Of a stretch of DNA of 64,000 nucleotides, positions 1 to 7,718 are shown in pieces; within the stretch, counting starts at the first letter, position 1; every line of letters begins with the position of its first letter. This stretch comes from Nocardia acididurans (GTDB taxonomy: Bacteria > Actinomycetota > Actinomycetes > Mycobacteriales > Mycobacteriaceae), in NCBI RefSeq assembly GCF_016741815.1, contig NZ_JAERRJ010000010.1:345086-409085 (forward strand), read 5' to 3'. Made by a program: the position numbers and the translations under genes. The notes beneath the pieces are model-generated. The model worked only from the letters and a program-made list of their open reading frames with translations. It was not told the origin of the DNA and searched no databases.

Positions 1-692
1 CGGTGACCGAGGTGAAGCCGCCGTCGGTCGGCCTGATCGGCGGCATCATCGCCATTCCGCTGGTGCTGATTCTCGGCGCGACCTTCGGAAGCCAGCTGCT
101 GGAGGCGAATTCGAAGCCGCTGCAGGTGCTCACCTTCCTCGGCACGCCCGCCGTGGCGCTGCTGATCGCGGTCCTGATCGCGTTCTATGTGCTCGGTGTG
201 CGGCGCGGGTCCAGTCTGCAGGAGCTGAGCGGCCTGATCTCGGAGTCGCTGCGCCCGGTGGGCATGCTGCTGCTGGTGGTCGGCGCGGGCGCGTTCTTCG
301 GAAAGGTGATCGCCGCCACCGGAATCGGGGCGGCGCTGGCCGAGACCATGTCCGCGGCCGGGCTGCCGGTGATCGTGCTGGCGTATCTGATCAGCTGTGG
401 TCTGCGGATCGCGCAGGGTTCGGCGACGGTGGCCATCGTCACGACCGGTGGCATCGTGGCTCCGCTGGTGGCCGAGCACGGCTACTCGCAGGTGGCGCTG
501 GCGCTCATAGCCATGGCCATCGCGGCGGGATCGATCATCCTGAGCCATGTGAACGACGGTGGTTTCTGGATAATTGCCAAGTACTTCAACCTGACCGTGA
601 AGCAGACCCTGCAGACCTGGACGGTGCTGGAAACCGTGTTGTCGGTGGTGAGTTTCGCGGTGGCGGCGCTGCTGTTCGCGGTGCTGGCGTGA
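1..692 (+). CDS. GntP-family gluconate:H+ symporter, C-terminal part
   Basis: This is an inner-membrane carrier for gluconate or a related sugar acid. The reading frame is open to the left edge, so only about the last 230 residues are present. They form roughly six hydrophobic segments. Near the end, SHVNDGGFW followed by TVKQTLQTWTVLE matches the conserved last part of GntP/GntT permeases. GntP proteins are usually 430-450 residues, so about half the gene lies outside. The GTG at position 3 is an internal codon, not a start. The substrate cannot be read from this half, and no gluconate kinase is visible downstream. Confidence 0.85.
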   Translation, partial: VTEVKPPSVGLIGGIIAIPLVLILGATFGSQLLEANSKPLQVLTFLGTPAVALLIAVLIAFYVLGVRRGSSLQELSGLISESLRPVGMLLLVVGAGAFFGKVIAATGIGAALAETMSAAGLPVIVLAYLISCGLRIAQGSATVAIVTTGGIVAPLVAEHGYSQVALALIAMAIAAGSIILSHVNDGGFWIIAKYFNLTVKQTLQTWTVLETVLSVVSFAVAALLFAVLA

Positions 693-1107
693 GGTCTCCG
701 GGACGATAGGACCGAGGCCGCGGCCGATGGCTGCCCCACCGGGGTGTGCCAGCGGCCGCGGTTTCGGAATACCACGAGGTCCCGGTGTCAATCCGCCGCG
801 TTGCGTCGGTATCTCTCGGCGCGTGCCCCAGGGTGTGTCGCCGATCGGCGACAGGTGGCGCTGGGTTCGTGCCGTCCCCTCCCCGGCACCCGTGGTGGCC
901 GGACCGGATTGGTCGGCGTCGAAAGCATCGCGGTCGAGCGGGTGCGTCGTCAAGGCGGCGTTCTGTCCCAATTTGTCCCAGTTGGAGGGTGTCTAAAAGT
1001 TTGCTGTCATTACTCGGATGGACTACCGGGCACACGGACCCCCGCGTGGGGCGGTAGGTTTCTGGGACACATCGGACACCACAGCGTGAACCTTCCAGGA
1101 GGCAGGT
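693..1107. other. 415-bp intergenic region
   Basis: No convincing gene is seen here. Several overlapping frames are open on both strands but lack a ribosome site and recognisable protein features. The stretch separates the permease from the XRE-type regulator and holds the TGTCCCA repeats described separately. An AGGAGG ribosome site near 1097 serves the next gene. Confidence 0.5.
964..1069 (+). promoter_or_regulatory. TGTCCCA repeats upstream of the XRE regulator
   Basis: TGTCCCA occurs at 964-970 and 974-980, exactly one helical turn apart. Its inverse TGGGACA is at 1063-1069, about 40 bases before the regulator start. The spacing suggests an operator for the neighbouring regulator, possibly with looping. 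This is inferred from repeats and position only. Confidence 0.35.
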
Positions 1108-1827
1108 ATGACGGCCCGCTCGGGGATTGCCGGCTATCTACGTGAGCGCAGGACGGCCACCGGCCTGACGCGCGCGGAGCTGGCCAAGCGAGCGGGGGTG
1201 TCCGAGGCGCTGATTCAGAAGATCGAGCAGGGTACGCGCACCCCTACGTCCACCGCCCTGGGCGCGCTGTTCGAGGCGCTGGAAGTGCCTGTGCAGTTCC
1301 GGGAGCACGCAGCCACCATCCTGCAGTCGGAGCTGACCAAACTCGGATCCGAGTGGGGCGCACCGGAACCCGCCGAGCTGGACTTCCTGAACGGATTGGC
1401 GCACCCGGCGTGCTACCAGGCGATGCCGGAGATGGACGTGATCGCCGCCAACGAGGCGTATGTGCGGGCGTTCCCCGGGCTCGAACCCGGCACCAACATC
1501 ATGGTGTGGATGCTGACCGATCCGGCCGCTCGGGTGGCCATCGGCGACTGGGAGCGTGAGGCGCACCTCCAGGTGCGGGGCTTTCGCCATATGGCTCCGG
1601 GCCTGGTCGCGCCCGAGCGGATCGAGGAGATCTCGCGGCTGTGCAGCGCGTCCCCCGACTGGGATCGGTTGTGGAGCACGGATATTCCGCCTGCCGACAT
1701 TCCCCGCCGCCCGATGCGCGTGCGCGACCCGGATTCCGGCGAATGGGTGGCGATGCACATCCAGATGTTCCGGTTCGAGGTGCCGCGCCGACCCTGGTGG
1801 ATGTACGCCCTGGTGCCGATTCGCTGA
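1108..1827 (+). CDS. XRE-family regulator with MmyB-like ligand-binding domain
   Basis: A cytoplasmic transcription factor of 239 residues. Residues about 8-62 form a Cro/C1-type helix-turn-helix (GLTRAELAKRAGVSEALIQKIE). From about residue 85 to the end it resembles the PAS-like ligand domain of MmyB-type regulators (NEAYVRAFPGL, then a WxLTDPAAR stretch). Members of this family often act on a divergent short-chain dehydrogenase, but no such neighbour is present. The start is set by AGGAGG about 7 bases upstream. The TGTCCCA repeats ahead of it suggest self-control. Ligand unknown. A second member of this family lies at 17739-18509. Confidence 0.85.
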   Translation: MTARSGIAGYLRERRTATGLTRAELAKRAGVSEALIQKIEQGTRTPTSTALGALFEALEVPVQFREHAATILQSELTKLGSEWGAPEPAELDFLNGLAHPACYQAMPEMDVIAANEAYVRAFPGLEPGTNIMVWMLTDPAARVAIGDWEREAHLQVRGFRHMAPGLVAPERIEEISRLCSASPDWDRLWSTDIPPADIPRRPMRVRDPDSGEWVAMHIQMFRFEVPRRPWWMYALVPIR

Positions 1828-1831
1828 GGGC

Positions 1832-2320
1832 TCAGGCGCGGCTGAGCACCGCGATCGGGAAGGTGCGAGTGCTGAGCGCTCGGTAGGTCGCGAAGTCCGG
1901 GTAGCCCGCGACCAGCGTGCGCCAGTGCTTTTCGTATTCGGCGTCGTCGGTGACCACACGGACCTGCACGGCCCAGGTGTCGCGTCCGATCTGCACCTGC
2001 GGCTCGGCGGTGGCGAGCAGGTTGTGCCACCAGTTGGGGATGCCCGGGTGGCCGCCGTTGGACCCGCAGACCAGCACGTCGTCACCGTCGCGGACGAGCA
2101 TGAGCATGACCGGGCGGGGTTCGCCGGACTTGCGGCCGGTGACCAGCAGCCGGAATACCGGTTTGCCCTGCAGTGTGGTGAAACGGGTGCCGCCGAACCG
2201 GGTGTAGAGGCGACTGTGCAGGCGGGCGTAGAAGTGGGCGACCGGGGCCAGATAGGTGCTGGAGTAGTGGTTGAACCGCCCGCTCAGGCTGAGCTCGGTT
2301 CCGGAACTGTTGGCAGACAT
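1832..2320 (-). CDS. Nitroreductase-family deazaflavin (F420)-type oxidoreductase
   Basis: A 162-residue protein of the Ddn/DUF385 type, small split-barrel enzymes that use cofactor F420 or related flavins in actinobacteria. Recognisable stretches are LLVTGRKSGEPRPVMLM in the middle, then GSNGGHPGIPNWWHNL, both typical of the family; the end is YRALSTRTFPIAVL. I chose the ATG at 2320 because an AGGG lies six bases upstream; the ATG at 2326 leaves no room for it. It converges on the XRE regulator gene with a 4-bp gap. The substrate cannot be told from sequence. Confidence 0.85.
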   Translation of the reverse strand: MSANSSGTELSLSGRFNHYSSTYLAPVAHFYARLHSRLYTRFGGTRFTTLQGKPVFRLLVTGRKSGEPRPVMLMLVRDGDDVLVCGSNGGHPGIPNWWHNLLATAEPQVQIGRDTWAVQVRVVTDDAEYEKHWRTLVAGYPDFATYRALSTRTFPIAVLSRA

Positions 2321-2350
2321 ATGCATCCCTGTGCGTGCGCGGTGCGGACG

Positions 2351-2381
2351 CGACTCACAGTACAGACTGTCAAGTGAGTCG
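2351..2381 (-). promoter_or_regulatory. 31-bp palindrome upstream of the deazaflavin oxidoreductase
   Basis: CGACTCAC at 2351-2358 is the exact inverse of GTGAGTCG at 2374-2381, and ACAG/CTGT forms a second inner dyad around 2362-2370. On the minus strand the palindrome contains TTGACA (a -35-like hexamer) and TACTGT. It lies about 30 bases upstream of the gene that starts at 2320. A repressor operator overlapping a promoter is the likely reading. Confidence 0.45.
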
Positions 2382-2398
2382 TCTCGATGGCCAATGAG

Positions 2399-3172
2399 TC
2401 AGTTGATGAGCCTCAGAATCTCAGTGTACGGCGGGATATCCGGGCTGAGCGGGCCGCCGGAACTCACCGCCCGGACGGTGCGCACGGCCGCGGCGAGGGC
2501 GGCGCGGTAGAGCAGCGACCCGGTGCTGACCCGGCGAACGCCGAGGGCGGCGAGTTCGGCGACGGGAAGTCCGTTGGGGGAGAACAGGATGTTCAGCGGT
2601 GCGGTGAGAGCCTCGGTGAGGGCCCGTATTTCGGCGGCCTCCGTCACGCCCGGTACGAAAATGCCGTCCGCGCCGCATTTCTCGTAGTGCTGGGCGCGGG
2701 CGAGGGTGGAATCCCGGTCGGTCCCCAGCCAGTAGGTGTCGGTGCGGGCATTGACGAACAGCTCCGGGGTGCGGGCCTTGACGGCGGTGATGATCGCGCC
2801 GTGCGTCTCCCGCGCCGCGAGCGTCGTATTGTCCCGGCTGTCTTCGAGATTCACGCCCGCGATCCCGGCTTCGGCCAGTTCGGCGCAGAATTCGGCGACC
2901 TCGTCCGGGTCGGTGCTGAACCCGCCCTCGACATCGACCGTGACCGGAATCGGGAGGCGGCCGAGTTGCCGTGCGAGGGTGAGCGTTTCGGCTCGGGTCG
3001 AACCGGTGCCGTCCGGCCGTCCCGCCGCCGCGGCCACCCCGAGGCTGGTGGTGGCGACCGCCGGGAATCCCGCCTGCGCCAGGAAGGCGGCGGAGCCGAA
3101 ATCCCAGGCGTTGGGCAGGATCAGCGGTTCGTCGGCGTGATGCAGAGCGTGGAAGATCGCGGACCGGGTCAT
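2399..3172 (-). CDS. Isocitrate lyase/PEP mutase-family protein
   Basis: A 257-residue TIM-barrel protein of the PEP mutase/isocitrate lyase superfamily, which makes or breaks C-C or C-P bonds in oxo acids using Mg2+. The N-terminus LPNAWDFGSAAFLAQAGFPA, the metal region DVEGGFS (about residues 80-86), the VNLEDS stretch and NARTDTYW all match the family. The usual catalytic KCGH-type loop of true isocitrate lyase is not seen, so it belongs to the small carboxyphosphonoenolpyruvate mutase/oxaloacetase-like group of unknown substrate. AGGAGCGCC precedes the ATG. The LCP gene ends 19 bases upstream on the same strand. Confidence 0.85.
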   Translation of the reverse strand: MTRSAIFHALHHADEPLILPNAWDFGSAAFLAQAGFPAVATTSLGVAAAAGRPDGTGSTRAETLTLARQLGRLPIPVTVDVEGGFSTDPDEVAEFCAELAEAGIAGVNLEDSRDNTTLAARETHGAIITAVKARTPELFVNARTDTYWLGTDRDSTLARAQHYEKCGADGIFVPGVTEAAEIRALTEALTAPLNILFSPNGLPVAELAALGVRRVSTGSLLYRAALAAAVRTVRAVSSGGPLSPDIPPYTEILRLIN

Positions 3173-3191
3173 GGCGCTCCTGTTCCGGCGG

Positions 3192-4799
3192 TCAGTTCAC
3201 GCAGGGAATGCCGCCTCCGATCGTGGTGGTGACGGGCTTGCCCGCGTCGGGGCTGTCGCTGGTGGTGGTGGTCGTGCGCGGGGTGGTGGTGCTCGTGGTG
3301 CTGCCGGTGGTCGCCGCGGCCGGGTCGAGGGCCTCGGGGAGCGTGAAGTCGCTGCCGAGCACCAGTTTCACATAGCCGGGCGAGACGTCGGCCGACTGTT
3401 CGACCGGGATGCCGCCCAGCAGCTCCGACAGCTGGTCGGCATCGGTCTTGGCGCCCGCGCCGTACCGGATGACCGATCCGGCATTGTCGTAGGAGGTGGC
3501 ATTGCTGACGTCCCCGGCGGTGAATCCCTTGGCGGCCAAGGCCTTCGACACCTTGGCTGCCATGCCTGCCGCGCTGCCCGCGTTCACCACGTCCAGGGTG
3601 GAGATCGGCGTCGTCTTCAGGGTGGTCGGGGTTTGCGGCTCTTCGACACCGAACGCCGCCCGCACCTCCTTGCGGATGGCCGCCGGGTCGATGATGTTGA
3701 CGTCCTGGCCGTTGATGTTGTCGTAGCGCAGCACCGGCAGGGTGCGGAACTCGACCTGCGGGGAGTCCGCGCGGCCGAGCGTGGTGAGGAAGTCGGTCAG
3801 GTTCCAGCCGTCGGACAGCACGATGTCCTGGTGCGCCACATCCATCAGCTGCTTCATCTTGCCGACGTTGGTGAAGGTCCCGGAACTCTTGAGCGAGTTG
3901 GCAACCGAGGTGAGGAACGCCTGCTGCCGGTGCGTGCGATCCAGGTCGCCATTGGGCAGCCCGTGCCGCTGGCGGACGAAGGCGAGGGCCTGTGCGGCAT
4001 CGAGATGCTGTCTGCCCGCGGGGAATACGGCGCCGGAATAATAGCTGTCGTCTACCGCGTTGTTGAGGCAGACGTCGACGCCGCCGAGCGCGTCGGCCAG
4101 ATCGTAGAATCCGGCCAGGGAGACCTCCGCGAACCGGTTGATGGGAACGCCGGTGAGCGCCTTCACCGTTTGCACGATGGATGCTCGACCGGCCTCGCGG
4201 CCCTTGCGCTCCAGTTCGATCTTGTCGGTAACCCCCTGCGTCTTGAGCTTCTCCTCCTCGCTCCACTTCTTCAGGCCGTACGCCTCTTTGATCTTGATAT
4301 TGGTGTAGCCGGGAATCCCGGACACCTGCACCCAGTCGTCGCGCGGGATCGAGAAGGCGACGATCTTCTTCATGTCCTTGGGAATGTGCACCAGGATGAG
4401 CGAATTGGCGTTGTAGCCGCCCTCCGAGCCGTCGCCCGCGTGCAGCTGATCGAGGATCTCCTTGGGCAGATCGTTGCCGTTCAGATCCTTGCGGGTGTCC
4501 AGGCCGATCAGCAGCATGTTGATATCGCCGTCGAGCTCGGCGTCGTCGGTGGCCGCGTTCGACCGCGTGAAGCCGCCCTCGAGGCTGTTCTCCCCGAACC
4601 AGACGACACCGGTGACCGTAATGATCGTGACCGCCGCCAGCGTCATGAACCCGCGCCCGGCAACACGTAGCCACCGAGTCTCCCCGCGCTTGCGATGCGA
4701 GCCGCGCCGGCGAGGGCGCGAGGCGGGAGAATCGGCTGCTCGGGGTTTGCGGGCGTGACCGCCGACCACCGGGAGCTCTTCGGTCTTGTCGTCGTACAT
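3192..4799 (-). CDS. LytR-CpsA-Psr (LCP) cell-wall glycopolymer ligase with LytR_C domain
   Basis: A membrane-anchored enzyme of 535 residues that attaches glycopolymers (arabinogalactan in mycolic-acid bacteria) to peptidoglycan from a lipid carrier. Residues 1-45 are a basic cytoplasmic tail. One transmembrane helix follows (about 46-70, FMTLAAVTIITVTGVVWF). The LCP domain (about 90-310) shows DINMLLIGLDTR, FSIPRDDW and the arginine-rich FVRQRHGLPNGDLDRTHRQQ. A LytR_C domain lies at about 385-470, and a Thr-rich tail ends in Cys-Val-Asn. Length and layout are normal for actinobacterial LCP proteins. Confidence 0.93.
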   Translation of the reverse strand: MYDDKTEELPVVGGHARKPRAADSPASRPRRRGSHRKRGETRWLRVAGRGFMTLAAVTIITVTGVVWFGENSLEGGFTRSNAATDDAELDGDINMLLIGLDTRKDLNGNDLPKEILDQLHAGDGSEGGYNANSLILVHIPKDMKKIVAFSIPRDDWVQVSGIPGYTNIKIKEAYGLKKWSEEEKLKTQGVTDKIELERKGREAGRASIVQTVKALTGVPINRFAEVSLAGFYDLADALGGVDVCLNNAVDDSYYSGAVFPAGRQHLDAAQALAFVRQRHGLPNGDLDRTHRQQAFLTSVANSLKSSGTFTNVGKMKQLMDVAHQDIVLSDGWNLTDFLTTLGRADSPQVEFRTLPVLRYDNINGQDVNIIDPAAIRKEVRAAFGVEEPQTPTTLKTTPISTLDVVNAGSAAGMAAKVSKALAAKGFTAGDVSNATSYDNAGSVIRYGAGAKTDADQLSELLGGIPVEQSADVSPGYVKLVLGSDFTLPEALDPAAATTGSTTSTTTPRTTTTTSDSPDAGKPVTTTIGGGIPCVN

Positions 4800-4898
4800 G
4801 GCCCTGTCGAGTGTGCCGGAGCAACGGCCCGCTGTCAGATTCTCTTTTGGTCACCCGGCCGGTATCCCCCCGCCCGGGGCCGTGCACTGTGGCTGATT

Positions 4899-5606
4899 TC
4901 ACTCGTGATCTCCCCGCCGAGCCGCCCGCCCCGCGAGCATCCCGGTCGCCAGCGCGAGCGCCGGATCGCGCCCGGGACAGGCATGCGGCCCCGCTCCGAA
5001 CGGCAGCCCATCGAGATCGACCTCCGCGACCACCCCGCCGATCATGCGCCGCGTCCGCCGAATGGGCGGATCATCACGCAGCGTCCGATCCAGCACCTGC
5101 TCGGGACTCCCTCCGCCCGCGCACCGTTCGGCATTGCCCACCAGCGCCCGCACCGAAGCACACGCCTGCACCAGCACGCAGATCCGCGCCGCCGTCCGCT
5201 CATCCGCCACCCCGCCGCAGGCCCGAACCAGTTCGGCCACAGCCTGATCCGCCGCGGGCGTCGGCGCGGCAGGCGGAAGATAGTGCGCCCCCACGACTTC
5301 CACCGCCTCCGGCGAAACATCGCTCAAACCAAGGCAATCCGCCAGCACCCGAATATGCGCCAGCGGTTCGGCGGCCAGCGCCCCGGCCCGCTCCCGCAAG
5401 ATCGCGCCATCGAGCCGATCGAGCTCGGCGACCACCAGCGCCCGGCGGCGCACATGCGCCGATCCATCGCAGAATCGCGCGACATGAGCACGCAGCCAAT
5501 CGATTCCGATCCCCGCCGGGTGGCGCTCGACGGGCGGTATCGGAGCGCTCCCCAGCACCTGCACGACCCGATCCGAACCTGTGACGAAACCAGTGTCCAC
5601 GACCAT
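4899..5606 (-). CDS. Shortened cytochrome P450-like protein
   Basis: About 235 residues, compared with about 400 for a normal P450. The heme-ligand loop is clear near the C-terminus (FGAGPHACPG). Just before it, TLRDDPPIRRTRR corresponds to the region after the ExxR motif, but the motif's Glu is replaced (RTLR instead of ExLR). The I-helix equivalent (VLVQACASVRALVGNA) lacks the acid-Thr pair needed for oxygen activation. The N-terminal half of the fold is missing. The frame is open to 5924, but the ATG at 5606 leaves a 64-bp gap to the divergent ArsR-type gene. A heme-binding or degenerate protein is more likely than a working monooxygenase. Confidence 0.6.
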   Translation of the reverse strand: MVVDTGFVTGSDRVVQVLGSAPIPPVERHPAGIGIDWLRAHVARFCDGSAHVRRRALVVAELDRLDGAILRERAGALAAEPLAHIRVLADCLGLSDVSPEAVEVVGAHYLPPAAPTPAADQAVAELVRACGGVADERTAARICVLVQACASVRALVGNAERCAGGGSPEQVLDRTLRDDPPIRRTRRMIGGVVAEVDLDGLPFGAGPHACPGRDPALALATGMLAGRAARRGDHE

Positions 5607-5670
5607 GGCCCGACGGTATGCCCGAAACACTTCGGCCCGCACCGAACTGTCACCGCGCGACAATGGACCG

Positions 5671-6486
5671 ATGACAGCCCGCACCTCCGCCCCGGCCTCC
5701 GGGCGCACGGTCATGAGGCCCGTGCGCGCCGCCTCGGCGACCGCGGGCGGAGCCGAGCTCGCTGCTTTCGCGGCCCTGCTCGCCGAGCGAACGCGCGCCG
5801 AGATCTGCCTGCTCTTGGTGGACGGGCGCGCCTGGACGGCCGGTGAACTGGCCCGCGCCACCCGCATCGCGCCGCCCACCGCGACCGAACACCTGAACCG
5901 CCTGATCGCCGGTGGCCTGCTCACCGAGTACCGCCAAGGCCGGCACCGCTACCTCCGCCTGGCGAATCGAGAGGTCGCCGCCCTCCTCGAAACCCTGCTG
6001 GCCCACATCGGCCCGCCCGCCACGCGCCCGTCTTCGCTGCGCGCCGCCACGGTCGAAGCGGCCCTGGCCAGCGGCCGCACCTGCTACGACCACCTCGCGG
6101 GTCGCCTGGGCGTCACCCTCACCGAAGCCATGATCGTCCGCGGCCTCCTCGACGAACCCAACGGCCTAGCCCTCACCGACCAGGGCTCCCGCTGGTTCGC
6201 CGGCGACCTCGGCATGGACCTCTCCCGCCCCGCCCGCAATCGCCGCCCCCTGGTCCGCCCCTGCATCGACTGGACCGAACGCCGCCCCCACCTCGGCGGC
6301 GCCGCCGGAGCCCACCTCTACCGCCGAGCCCGCGACCTCGAGTGGATACACCCCACAGGCACCGGCCGCGCGATACGCGTAACCCCCGCAGGCCGCACAG
6401 CCTGGGCGACCCTACTCGGCATAGATCCCCAAACCTGGGACCAATCCACCCCAACCCCCACTCTTCCCCGAGAACGTGACAACTGA
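5671..6486 (+). CDS. ArsR-type winged-helix transcriptional regulator
   Basis: A cytoplasmic DNA-binding protein of 271 residues. The winged helix spans about residues 25-105 (LLAERTRAEICLLLVDGR, AGELARATRIAPPTATEHLNRL). The C-terminal half carries TCYDHLAGRLGV and CIDWTERRPHLGG, seen in a large actinobacterial group of ArsR-like regulators with an extended effector domain. It is divergent from the P450-like gene and probably controls it. A GACAAT hexamer at 5659-5664 lies 6 bases before the ATG, so the mRNA may be leaderless. Its stop codon lies within a dispersed repeat (6483-6605). Confidence 0.82.
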   Translation: MTARTSAPASGRTVMRPVRAASATAGGAELAAFAALLAERTRAEICLLLVDGRAWTAGELARATRIAPPTATEHLNRLIAGGLLTEYRQGRHRYLRLANREVAALLETLLAHIGPPATRPSSLRAATVEAALASGRTCYDHLAGRLGVTLTEAMIVRGLLDEPNGLALTDQGSRWFAGDLGMDLSRPARNRRPLVRPCIDWTERRPHLGGAAGAHLYRRARDLEWIHPTGTGRAIRVTPAGRTAWATLLGIDPQTWDQSTPTPTLPRERDN

Positions 6487-6605
6487 TTTCGCAAGATCCG
6501 GGTAACTCACCGGGTACGCCCAAAATCGGTTCCTCCCCCGACCGCACCACGCGTGTAGGACCGGCAACGGCTCCCAGCCGTGCGCTGAAGTCTCGGAGAG
6601 GCGGG
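6483..6605. repeat. Dispersed ~123-bp repeat, copy A
   Basis: This stretch matches 49005-49127 almost without gaps, roughly three bases in four by eye. Conserved blocks include CTGATTTCG, TCCGGGTAACTC, AATCGGT, CAGCCGTGCGC and CGGAGAGGCGGG. An ACGGC...GCCGT hairpin is kept in both copies. Copy A begins at the stop codon of the ArsR-type gene and ends about 20 bases before the argC operator. Nature unknown: it could be a REP-like element or a relic of a duplicated gene end. Confidence 0.65.
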
Positions 6606-6625
6606 ACAGAGAGGTGGGGCAGCTC

Positions 6626-6653
6626 TGCATGGGATTGCATGGTCGTGCATAAT
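6626..6653 (+). promoter_or_regulatory. ARG box and argC promoter
   Basis: TGCAT occurs at 6626-6630, 6636-6640 and 6646-6650, each exactly 10 bp apart, so all three face the same side of the helix. The last overlaps CATAAT (6648-6653), a good -10 hexamer. The argC ATG at 6660 is six bases downstream, so transcription should start at or next to the A of the ATG. TGCAT-type half sites are typical of actinobacterial ArgR operators. The same design is found ahead of argG. Confidence 0.8.
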
Positions 6654-6659
6654 CATCAC

Positions 6660-7718
6660 ATGGCGGATACCTCTGGTGGGCCCACGGTGCGGGTCGCGGT
6701 GGCTGGTGCGAGCGGATATGCGGGCGGTGAGGTCCTGCGGCTGCTGTTGGCGCATCCAGCGTATCGAAGTGGGCGTCTCGAGATCGGGGCGCTGACTGCC
6801 GGGTCCAATGCCGGGACGCCGCTGGGGTCGTTGCAGCCGCATCTGCTGCCGCTGGCCGATCGGGTGCTGAGTGCCACCACCGTCGAGGAACTGGCGGGGC
6901 ATGACGTGGTGTTCCTGGGGCTGCCGCACGGGCAGTCGGCCGCGCTCGCGCAGGCGCTGCCGGAGTCGACGGTCATCATTGATTGCGGGGCCGATTTCCG
7001 GCTCACCGATGCGGCGGCGTGGGAGAAGTACTACGGCAGCCCGCACGCGGGCAGCTGGCCGTACGGGCTGCCGGAGCTGCCGGGTGGGCGGGAAAAGCTC
7101 ACCGGCGCTACCCGGATCGCGGTGCCGGGGTGCTATCCCACCGTCGCGAGTCTCGCGCTGGCACCGGCCATCGCCGCCGGGATCATCGAGCCCACCGTGA
7201 ATGTGGTTGCGGTGAGCGGCACTTCGGGCGCGGGCCGGAAGCTGGACGTTTCCCTGCTCGGCTCCGAGGTGATGGGGTCCATGCGCGCGTACAGCATCGC
7301 GGGCGCGCACCGGCACACCCCGGAGATCTCACAGAACCTGAAGGCGGCCGGCGGCGTCGACGTGGCGGTGTCGTTCACGCCCGTGCTGGCTCCGCTGCCG
7401 CGCGGCATTCTGGCCACCTGCACCGCGCCGGTGCGGGTGGATGCCGCGCAGGCGCGCGCCGTCTACGAGAAGGCTTACGCCGACGAACCTTTCGTGCATT
7501 TGCTGCCGGAGGGGGTGTTGCCGCAGACCGGTGCGGTACTCGGTTCCAATGCGGTCACCCTCCAGGTGGCCGTGGACGCCGACGCCGGACTGCTGGTGGT
7601 GATCGGCGCGATCGACAACCTGACCAAGGGCACCGCGGGGGCCGCGGTGCAATCCATGAATCTGGCTCTCGGATTCGACGAGACCGCAGGACTTTCCACC
7701 GTAGGAGTGGCACCGTGA
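6660..7718 (+). CDS. argC: N-acetyl-gamma-glutamyl-phosphate reductase
   Basis: Catalyses the third step of arginine synthesis, NADPH reduction of N-acetylglutamyl phosphate to the semialdehyde, in the cytoplasm. It has 352 residues, the usual length. The N-terminal Rossmann motif is VAVAGASGYAGGEVLR. The active-site loop VPGCYPT carries the catalytic Cys, and the C-terminal part has FTPVLAPLPRGI. The ATG at 6660 (MADTSGG) is preferred over the in-frame ATG at 6639, which lies inside the operator. It is the first gene of argCJBDFR, and its stop overlaps the argJ start by 4 bp. Confidence 0.97.
   Translation: MADTSGGPTVRVAVAGASGYAGGEVLRLLLAHPAYRSGRLEIGALTAGSNAGTPLGSLQPHLLPLADRVLSATTVEELAGHDVVFLGLPHGQSAALAQALPESTVIIDCGADFRLTDAAAWEKYYGSPHAGSWPYGLPELPGGREKLTGATRIAVPGCYPTVASLALAPAIAAGIIEPTVNVVAVSGTSGAGRKLDVSLLGSEVMGSMRAYSIAGAHRHTPEISQNLKAAGGVDVAVSFTPVLAPLPRGILATCTAPVRVDAAQARAVYEKAYADEPFVHLLPEGVLPQTGAVLGSNAVTLQVAVDADAGLLVVIGAIDNLTKGTAGAAVQSMNLALGFDETAGLSTVGVAP

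Noticed and set aside
5607..5924. N-terminal extension of the P450-like protein
   Set aside because: It would overlap the divergent ArsR-type gene by about 250 bp and shows no P450 character.
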